Assembly (NCBI GenBank): GCA_900404475.1 | Contig: OUQQ01000680.1 | Location: forward strand, 1 to 10,339 | DNA from: Spongospora subterranea | Taxonomy: Eukaryota; Endomyxa; Phytomyxea; Plasmodiophorida; Plasmodiophoridae | Length of the DNA stretch: 10,339 nucleotides | Reading direction: 5' to 3' | Shown here: piece by piece, positions 1-6,302 of the stretch | Numbering within the stretch: the first letter of the stretch is position 1 | How the letters are laid out: each line of letters starts with the position of its first letter | Position numbers and translations under genes: made by a program | Notes under the pieces: generated by a model | The model's database searches: none | What the model was told of the DNA's origin: nothing | What the model saw: the letters and a program-made list of their open reading frames with translations, nothing else

Positions 1-1
1 A

Positions 2-306
2 CAGTTATATAACAAGGCCCGTCGTCTGTCGGGGAATGGGTATTCGCTCAGTTCTGCCCTGTTCGCTGATGCCTTCCGGAGATACTTGAATCCAGCGTTA
101 CGAACCGGCTGCACGATTTTGAGATCACGGATTACGACGCGATGGTCCAGAAAGCCAGACATATCGCCCGCAATTATCCAACTGAGCCTGGACTATCGGG
201 GGCCCTACAACACGTCGCCACTGTCGACAATATGTTCCTGAAAGGCGAAATATATGTCAAGGCAGCTGTGCTGCGACTTGAATCCGATTCGTCTGAACTT
301 CCCTGA
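2..306 (+). pseudogene. Decayed coding fragment, possibly Gag-like, cut by the window edge
   Basis: Two adjacent frames read as protein-like sequence but no single frame stays open. From base 2 one frame gives a segment including SLSSALFADAFRRYLNPAL. Around 107-111 the signal moves to another frame, which continues through LHDFEITDYDAMVQKARHIA and ends at a TGA at 304-306. The change needs a one-base indel. The pattern of F-x2-x-L-N-P followed by a helical acidic stretch and an A-R-x-I-A-R-N helix resembles the C-terminal part of a retroelement Gag capsid, but there is no zinc knuckle and the similarity is weak. The 3' part lies inside the inverted repeat at 190-640. The gene begins outside the window. 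I am fairly sure this is a broken coding sequence and not sure of the family. Confidence 0.4.
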
Positions 307-640
307 TCCGACGCTGGCGGTATCCACCAACGAGATTAACAACCCTCCCAGCCTTTGAGCCATCCGTGCGTCCGCCGTTGAGTCGTTGGTGGACACCCCC
401 AGCGTCGGATTAGGGAAGCAGTTCAGGCGAATCGGCTCGCGCTTCAGAACAGCCCCGCATTGCATGATTGATGCGTTAATCGTTGCCAGAAGATGTTTGA
501 TGATGGACGACTCGCTACTCAGACATGACAAGTGCGGGTTGGGGAAATCAACGCTGACCAATTCAAGTCGCAGCACAGGTGCGTTGCCATATGGCTCGCC
601 TTCAGGAACATATTGCCGACAGTGGCGATAGGGATAGTCC
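190..640. repeat. Imperfect inverted repeat with an asymmetric arm
   Basis: The left arm (190-334) matches the reverse complement of the right arm (about 382-640), with a centre of about 47 nt (335-381). Clear anchors are GGACTATC at 190-197 against GATAGTCC at 633-640, CGCCACTGTCGACAATATGT against its complement near 612-628, and ATCCACCAACGA against TCGTTGGTGGAC at 383-394. The right arm carries about 125 nt (436-560) that is missing from the left. Both arms carry the same coding fragment, so the structure is two head-to-head copies of one element piece rather than a regulatory hairpin. Confidence 0.75.
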
Positions 641-648
641 AGTATCAA
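388..648 (-). pseudogene. Second, inverted copy of the same coding segment
   Basis: A 147-codon open frame starts at 648 on the minus strand; about the first 87 codons look real and the rest merely reads through the centre of the inverted repeat into the opposite arm. The protein agrees codon by codon with the plus-strand fragment at 230-330: EGEPYGNAPVLRLE here against KGEIYVKAAVLRLE there, and PIRLNCFPNPTLGVSTND against PIRLN-FPDPTLAVSTNE. The differences are mostly conservative (N/D, G/A, D/E), so the two copies diverged while coding. This copy keeps about 125 nt (436-560) that the left arm lacks. It has no start region of its own, no recognised domain and no neighbour to complete it. It is most likely part of a degraded mobile element. 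Confidence 0.4.
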
Positions 649-2271
649 CAGTGGGGTCCAAAAATTCGGCAGCTGGCCAGAATCGATCGATACAAACCGC
701 TGACAAATTTTGGACTTACTTCATTGTGAAAACATCACCTTCGATAGCAATGCTGTCAGGTACCGTAGAGGACAAATAAACCCAGGAACACCTCTACCAG
801 GTGCAACGAGGGGTATATTGGCCTCCGAAAATCTCCATAAACAGTAAGTATTGGGCGAAATTGGTGCCACAAGAACATCATGGCGGTCCTCGGAATGCAT
901 GCATCAGGTCATTTGGCCTTAATAGCATGTGCTTCCATCCTACGAGCTATTAACCGTCGCATTCATCATCATCAACTCTCCATAGCCGTTCGGGATATCG
1001 CTACCACTGAGAACGTCATCTCTGATTACTTGTCATGTTCTCAGTCAAAGAAAAAGTTTGCTGCATGTATTGGTTCCTCTAGGAATCGGTATTTTTTGAA
1101 AAATTGGATGTGTGCACAAGGTATTTGTGTTTTGGAGAGGACACATGCCGTCTCCACAATCTTTCCTCTTACGGTAATCGAATCACATGTCGTTGTTCGA
1201 ACTCGCACATACAGTCCAAACAGGCACCAACGACAGTAAATCAGTGCATCATCTATGACACGGTTGTGAGCTATGCACCAGTGATTCATTACGTAGTCCC
1301 CAGGTTTTTCAATCGAAGGTGACATTGACACGCACGTGATGTTGAGAGTTGTTCCTTAGTCAGGATTTGATTAATGTATTGAAAACAATGGTAGATCGTT
1401 TGTAGATCCGGTGGCAGTCGTACGGAAACACCCTCCTTCGCTTTAAACTCATTCATCACCAACTGTATCTGCATGTTTCGTTGAATTCGGAAAATTTCCT
1501 CTCGAAGCTGCTGTCGTAATCAACATTTCGCGCATCTGACATGATTAAAGAATAGCTGTGATGACAACATCTGCGGAAATCATCGACCCAATCCCGCGAT
1601 TCTGGTAATCAAGGGGAGAGAGCAAGATATGATGAGCCTTGTCGACAGCAGAACCCGAATATATGGCCGAAGGCGAGGCGCGTCCAGTGAAATCATCTGG
1701 CTACCCAGACCTACTGAAACAATTAAACCCGTTCAAATGATCGGCAATTTCACTTGTTTTTTGTGTTATTGACAACAAAATCGATTGTTCAAATCGACAG
1801 TCACGACACATTAAGAGCATTGTGTATGTGAACCCCTTGCTATCTTGAATTCTTTCCGTTTATTTCTCGCTCGACGAAATGGTGCTAGCTCTACGTCGCC
1901 ATACAAATGGCACAAACCCCCCATGGTTTAAAGAATCTCCACGTACAAATCAGCGGACGTCATCGGCGACGACATTCAAGGGTGATCCCCCGATCGCTGG
2001 TCAACGAAACGTCATCGCCAGACATGATGCGCTATTTGCCCGCTCGTTGAGAGACGTTCGTGATCTAATATCCTCAAACTGTCGTTGACGGCCACCGCTC
2101 TTGAGCTCAACGAATCGCATCAACCTTCGATATCCATAAGATTTGAGGCGATGACGGGGTATTTGGTTCTCCACGAACACACGAAGGAAAGCGCAGGATG
2201 GGACGGCGACCCATTCGTCGGGCTTTTCCTGAGATTGTTTCCTGTTGAGACCATGACGAGATTGCCGGATA
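649..2271. other. Gene-poor region
   Basis: No gene here meets a reasonable standard. The plus-strand frames at 880-1239 and 1879-2088 have no recognisable motif and look like chance. Base composition is more AT-rich than the gene island that follows, and CGATCG, common from about 1990 onward, appears only once before that (684-689). The only coding-like signal is on the minus strand at 1041-1560 and is listed separately. The part from 1865 to 2271 lies downstream of the thioesterase-like gene and may include its 3' untranslated region; AATAAT overlaps that gene's stop codon on the minus strand. Confidence 0.5.
1041..1560 (-). pseudogene. Weak, possibly decayed coding fragments, unidentified
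   Basis: Reading down the minus strand, an ATG near 1542 opens a short frame (MSDARNVDYDSS). A second frame then continues through 1474-1289 with a charged, helix-prone segment including LREEIFRIQRNMQIQL and VSVRLPPDLQTIYHCFQYIN. A third frame (1331-1041) contains scattered His and Cys. These fit a coding sequence broken by frameshifts, perhaps another repeat remnant, but no family motif is visible and chance frames of this length are not rare. Listed so that it is not lost. Confidence 0.2.
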
Positions 2272-3542
2272 TTATTCGAAATCGTTTAGATATGGGACTA
2301 GTTCCGATTCCCAGATACTGTTGGGATTATTCATCAGCTCATTGGACGAATGCCCCACGAGATGGTTGGCGAATATCAGCCGACCTGGAAAAGGAGGTGC
2401 GGGCGCTACGTCAGTGGAAAATCACCAACATCAACAACAATCGCATTGTACCTGAATCCAACAACGTCTTATACCCGAACTGGACGAACAACGACGTCGG
2501 ATCGTGGGCGCTGTTCAGATGGGCCGTGTTCGATGGCGATAACACCTCATCGTCATCCCCTTTCACCAAACACAATAGTGTTAAACCTGTTCCAACATGT
2601 TGCGTTAGGGCTGGCGACAATCAGAGATACGCCAGCGATCCCAACCCTCGACATTCTTGCGTTGGCGGGCCCTGGTCGCCGGGTCAAGATGGTCGAAGCC
2701 CTGGAAGAAGGCGGACGTGGCGAGGAGATCGTTCAGAACCGGGACGCGCTGATGAAGGTACTGATGGGTCAGCGCCGAATGCGATTGGAACTGGTTCAGG
2801 ATCGTGGTTGATGCCTGATCCCCTAATACGGCCGTTAGCGCTCCAGACGCCGCTCGCCATGCCTGAACCGAATCGCTCAACGACAACATCGGGCCAGATG
2901 GCGATCTATTCACCATCGTATCCCAACCGACACCGAACACCCTCTCGATCGGAAAACGTCGCTCGGCCGTCGCCACCAGATACTTCTCGATCCGGACAAT
3001 ATCGTGTAATCCGGCTTGGGGTGAATGAATACTGATAAACCGATGGATTCTGGGCGAGTTCTACACGCGACAACATTGTTTAGAACGATAACGGCGACGA
3101 CGACGCTTTCCCAGCACAATCGGATTACATATCTGTGGACGTAAATTCGACCAATCAATCCGCCAAGGGAATGGCCCACGAAATCAACCCCTCGAGCCGT
3201 GTTCAATCGGGGATCGTTTCGCAGCTCCTGGGCCAACAATTCCACTTGCAAATCGATACTGAACACTGTTTTCCCATTATCGAGACACGTCAGCGCGATT
3301 ACGTACGTCGATGGGAAGGCGGATCGCAATGATTCAACGATCGGGTTCATCTGATCGGACGACGAACCGAAACCGTGCTGTGGATAGGGCGATCAGAAAA
3401 ATCAGATTGAAACCCCTCAACTGGCGATAACGGTCCTGACCAGAACGACGATTGGACGATGGGCCGATACGGATTCGGCCGATTGCTCGATCGCCATCGT
3501 TATCGCCATCACATATCGGAATATGATCAATCCCCTAAGCAT
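2272..3542 (-). CDS. Palmitoyl-protein-thioesterase-like alpha/beta hydrolase, six exons
   Basis: Predicted secreted or lysosomal thioester hydrolase of the PPT1/PPT2 family, which removes fatty acyl groups from S-acylated proteins. Model, minus strand: exons 3542-3441, 3377-3129, 3060-2914, 2814-2631, 2586-2452, 2384-2272, giving 309 aa (family about 300). The start ATG at 3542 was chosen because it yields a hydrophobic signal-like leader (GLIIFRYVMAITMAI) directly before the core strand HRPIVVL. Then come HGFGSS (oxyanion loop, 35-40), the nucleophile elbow GHSLGG (Ser104), ISIHSPQAG after it, DDDEVLSP (acid, probably Asp240), the family-typical GYKTLLDSGRLIF, and the His region LVGHSSN (His284) before W-E-S-E-L-V-P-Y-L. 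PPT proteins usually have GxSQGG, so GHSLGG is a departure. Introns are GT-AG of 63, 68, 99, 44 and 67 nt. The 99-nt intron (2913-2815) is in frame without stops, so retaining it would give 342 aa; its CTAAC 20 nt before the acceptor and the family length argue for removal. Inferred from sequence reading only. Confidence 0.8.
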
Positions 3543-3683
3543 ACGCCAGTGACAATCCTTGGCAACGATATACCCGATCGGGCCTCGATTACGTCCAGGG
3601 CGCCCGTTGCCAACGGAATGGCGCCAGATTTTCTGTTTCACAGTGATAGATCCCTTCCCCAATCCGCTTTTTCGGAGTTTCTA

Positions 3684-3708
3684 TTTCCCGAGGACAATTC
3701 TCGGGAAA
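3684..3708. promoter_or_regulatory. 9-bp perfect inverted repeat, TTTCCCGAG...CTCGGGAAA
   Basis: TTTCCCGAG (3684-3692) and CTCGGGAAA (3700-3708) are perfect complements around a 7-nt spacer. It lies about 140 bp upstream of the thioesterase-like start codon. A dimeric regulator site or a hairpin in the 5' untranslated region are both possible. The function is inferred only from symmetry and position. Confidence 0.4.
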
Positions 3709-4012
3709 AAACACCCCCCGAACCGATCTATTAATGGAAGTTTTTGGATGAAAAAATACTACTATTTCTATATTGATTTACAGATGATCGATTCGCTCTA
3801 CCAAAAATCTACCAACTCTCATTGTTGTTCAACACAATAACAGACGTTGATCGATTGATGAGGTCCACGATATCCCCCAGCGATGATGAACTCATATCGC
3901 AGAAAGGATTCCCCATTCCCGAACGGTTTCTGGCGCCCTGACAACTTTTCTGATTTCGGATCAACACTTTACGATCCTGATCTTGAGGAATCGCGACAGA
4001 TCGGGAAATGTT

Positions 4013-4028
4013 GTCATGACGTCATGAC
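4013..4028. promoter_or_regulatory. 16-bp perfect palindrome containing a CRE/ATF core (TGACGTCA)
   Basis: GTCATGACGTCATGAC is its own reverse complement, with TGACGTCA at 4017-4024, the consensus of CREB/ATF-type bZIP factors. It sits about 225 bp upstream of the lectin-like start codon, a plausible promoter position. GTCATGAC is also repeated head to tail around the centre. Binding is inferred from the consensus. Confidence 0.45.
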
Positions 4029-4253
4029 CAGGTTTGATCTACGCGCCGCCACAGCAAACATTCGGCAACGGTCGCTGTCGCAACGACAGGAATCACCCTC
4101 TCCATTCGCCATGAATCACGTTGTTTTCGTCATCGAGCTGGGCGCAACGGTTCCTGTTGAGTCAACCCAGAAATCCCCAAACGAAGCCCGACAGATACCC
4201 GACGTCATCGTCATTCAAGTTAACAGGAAAACCCCCATTAATTAAGCTATTAA

Positions 4254-5615
4254 ATGAACGTCGTCGTCAGAGGCGGATTGCGGATGGATCATCTCGTGGT
4301 GGCGATCGCGATCGCCGCCTCAATCATGTGTATCGGCTCGGCCCAACAACCGACCTCCTTCAACTTCGACAAGATTCGCTACACGTTCTACCCAGGCGAG
4401 GTGGCGCGATCGTGGGACGACGCCCGAGGATTCTGTAAAGACCTTGGCAAGGAACTGGCCGTGTTCAAGAACCGTGGCCAGATCCTCAACGTGTCCGAGT
4501 TCCTCTCCGCCAACGGCGGTGTTTGGACCGGATACAAAGCCAACACGGATGGCGAATTCGAGGTCTGCGATGGATCCGCGTTCGTCTGGAAAGACAAGTT
4601 CGGTATTCCCGGATTGCAACCGATAAAGGGTTCGGTCTGTGGTCTGCTCGGCGTCGGCAACGGGACCGGTATTCGCCCTGTGGACTGCTCGTTGAAGAAG
4701 GCGGCGCTATGTTCGATACAGAGCCCCGGCGCTGAGAACGACGAATCTGGAAAAGTTAAAAACGAGGAATCTGGAAAAGTGAAAAACGACAATGGCAAAT
4801 CGAAGGAAACCGCGATTTCCAGCAAATCTGGCTCGTCCAGTAAGGGGTCGTCCAGCGCCAGCTCGGCAGGGAAAGTGGCCAGCGATGGGAAAAACACCAC
4901 TCGACCGGCCACGTCGTCGGTTTCCCCAAAGCCGACAACGTCGCCCGTGAAAACAACACCGCCGACGAAATCACCATCAGACAAGGGCCAGAAATCCTAT
5001 TCCTCGCCCGTGTCGAGTAAGTCGTCGTCGTCTTCGTCGTCGTCGTCCGCTTCGGAGTCGAAGAAGCCCGTTTCGCCCAAGAAGGGATCCACGAAATACG
5101 GGGACAAGGACGGCAACAGCAAACCGGACGAATCCGTCGACGACGACGAGGAACCGGAAATGCCATCGCCAATGGCGCAACTGGAGCAGATGAACAAGAA
5201 CGTGCAGAAACCAGTCAAGATCGAAGCCGATGGGGCGTTATTCACGTTCTTCCCGAATCGTATCATGTTCGGTGGCTATATGGAATTCTCCCGATTCTGC
5301 GAGGACAAGGGGCTCCAGCCCGCCGTCTTCGCCAACCGCAAACAGATGGAGAACGTGGCGAAGCAGATCTCTGGGTACGTGCACGCGTGGACCGGGTACT
5401 CGACCGACAGCGATTCGGTGATGCACTCGGTGGACGAGATCAGCGCGCCATGGCTCCCCGATCTGGTCATGGTCAACACGACCGTCAAGCAGCCGCTGAT
5501 GTGTGGCGTGCTGTCGTCGGCGCCCGAGAAGGTCGGCGTCTATCTGAACTCGTGCGCGTCGCCGCACGAGGCACTGTGCTCGGCGAAGACGTTCCGCCCG
5601 GCCGTCGTCGCATAA
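4254..5615 (+). CDS. Secreted protein with two C-type-lectin-like domains and a Ser-rich linker
   Basis: 453 aa, uninterrupted. Met1 or Met11 (ATG at 4284) may be the start; Met11 gives the cleaner signal peptide (DHLVVAIAIAASIMCIGSA, cleavage near residue 30). Domain 1 spans about 35-154, with SWDDARGFC (Cys61), GVWTGY (89-94) and Cys105, Cys129, Cys145 and Cys153. Domain 2 spans about 322-443, with FSRFC (Cys349), HAWTGY (377-382), and Cys417, Cys434 and Cys442. The Phe/Trp-x-A/F-x-x-F-C helix, W-x-G-Y core and C-terminal Cys pair are typical of the C-type-lectin fold. Neither domain shows the EPN/QPD and WND calcium/sugar motifs, so classical calcium-dependent sugar binding is not supported. 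The linker (155-320) is rich in Ser, Thr, Pro and Lys, probably O-glycosylated, and ends in an acidic patch (SVDDDEEPEMP). There is no C-terminal membrane segment. Likely secreted or in an extracellular coat; ligand unknown. Confidence 0.8.
   Translation: MNVVVRGGLRMDHLVVAIAIAASIMCIGSAQQPTSFNFDKIRYTFYPGEVARSWDDARGFCKDLGKELAVFKNRGQILNVSEFLSANGGVWTGYKANTDGEFEVCDGSAFVWKDKFGIPGLQPIKGSVCGLLGVGNGTGIRPVDCSLKKAALCSIQSPGAENDESGKVKNEESGKVKNDNGKSKETAISSKSGSSSKGSSSASSAGKVASDGKNTTRPATSSVSPKPTTSPVKTTPPTKSPSDKGQKSYSSPVSSKSSSSSSSSSASESKKPVSPKKGSTKYGDKDGNSKPDESVDDDEEPEMPSPMAQLEQMNKNVQKPVKIEADGALFTFFPNRIMFGGYMEFSRFCEDKGLQPAVFANRKQMENVAKQISGYVHAWTGYSTDSDSVMHSVDEISAPWLPDLVMVNTTVKQPLMCGVLSSAPEKVGVYLNSCASPHEALCSAKTFRPAVVA
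4743..4790 (+). repeat. 24-bp tandem duplication inside the lectin-like gene
   Basis: GAATCTGGAAAAGT followed by (t/g)AAAAACGA occurs twice with a 24-nt period, encoding the duplicated peptide ESGKVKN. It marks the start of the low-complexity linker right after domain 1 and suggests that the linker grows by in-frame slippage or duplication. Confidence 0.7.
5021..5048 (+). repeat. TCG microsatellite coding for poly-Ser
   Basis: Nine TCN serine codons, mostly TCG, interrupted by TCT, run through the middle of the linker. The repeat is in frame, so length changes would alter only the spacer between the two lectin-like domains. Confidence 0.75.
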
Positions 5616-6302
5616 CGAAAGGAAACCAATACACAAATAATCTATTTGAACAAACTTGCCCATTTCTTGAAAATTGTGTTCGCGATCGAACGGGATTTCT
5701 TGGGTCTTCGGGCACAGGTATGTTCTCGCCCGGTAAATTGGCGAAGGACATATTTGAGCGAAGAAAACGGGTTTAGCTTGTGATGACGATACGAATAGAT
5801 ATTGCTCCCCCATGAACGGAACAGCAATCGTGAACAGCAATTAGGTTGATCGGCAATGGTATTCCCTGATCAGAAACTGGGGGTGATACTGTCGATGGAC
5901 AATAACGATTTGTTGACGTGCTATTTCCATATTCCCATAGTTGACGGCGGCTGTCCCTTTCGCCCTTCATCCCCAACAATACTACACCAGATATTCGGCG
6001 ATCAACGGTTATCGATTGCTCAGAGGAACCCAGGTCCACACAATATCATCATCGCCCACTTGACTGCGTTTAGTTCGACGAACACCATTCCCATTCACTG
6101 TCGCGGTTCTCGTGTTTAAAACCGGCGAAACACAGCGTGACAACCTGTTTTCAGTTCACCCACCTGGGTCCACCCACATATTCCTGGGCGAAAACGAGCG
6201 ATTGCGCTTGTTCGCAGTTGTTCGTTTAGCGCGTGCGGCGCCAGCACGTTCATCTGTGGTTGTCGATCGCGCGCCCGGGACGGCCCAAGCTGCATTGCCG
6301 CG
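5616..6302. other. Intergenic region between lectin-like and Nudix-fusion genes
   Basis: It starts with the 3' flank of the lectin-like gene; AATAAT at 5636-5641, about 20 nt after the stop, may serve as a weak polyadenylation signal. The rest must hold the promoter of the downstream gene. Minus-strand frames read as fairly protein-like in patches (for example NCEQAQSLVFAQEYVGG near 6215-6170 and DDDIVWTWVPLSNR near 6050-6010), but I could not join them with credible introns or match a family, so no gene is called. Confidence 0.45.

Larger units (their letters stand above)
3543..4253. promoter_or_regulatory. Divergent intergenic region between the hydrolase and lectin-like genes
   Basis: About 710 bp separate the start of the minus-strand thioesterase-like gene from the start of the plus-strand lectin-like gene, so both promoters must lie here. 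An AT-rich stretch occupies about 3735-3840. Two perfect palindromes stand out and are listed separately (3684-3708 and 4013-4028). I see no clear TATA box at a convincing distance from either start. The plus-strand open frame at 3883-4245 shows no motif and I do not regard it as a gene. Confidence 0.5.

Noticed and set aside
880..1239. 119-codon plus-strand frame
   Set aside because: Amino-acid composition and lack of motif suggest chance; the minus strand reads slightly better over the same bases.
2085..3035. 316-codon plus-strand frame, the second-longest uninterrupted frame in its half of the window
   Set aside because: It starts at TTG, has no recognisable domain, and lies antisense to five of the six exons of the thioesterase-like gene, whose motifs are far stronger. 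Its later half is low-complexity Ser/Arg/Pro typical of an antisense shadow.
3883..4245. 120-codon plus-strand frame just before the lectin-like gene
   Set aside because: No recognisable domain and no signal of continuity with the downstream gene; it covers the palindromic CRE-like site expected in a promoter.
4388..4984. 198-codon minus-strand frame inside the lectin-like gene
   Set aside because: Wholly antisense to the lectin-like domain 1 and linker; no motif, and explained by codon bias of the sense gene.
5238..5840. 200-codon minus-strand frame overlapping the 3' end of the lectin-like gene
   Set aside because: More than half is antisense to a well-supported coding region, and that part is Arg-rich in the way antisense frames of GC-rich codons usually are. 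No domain is visible.
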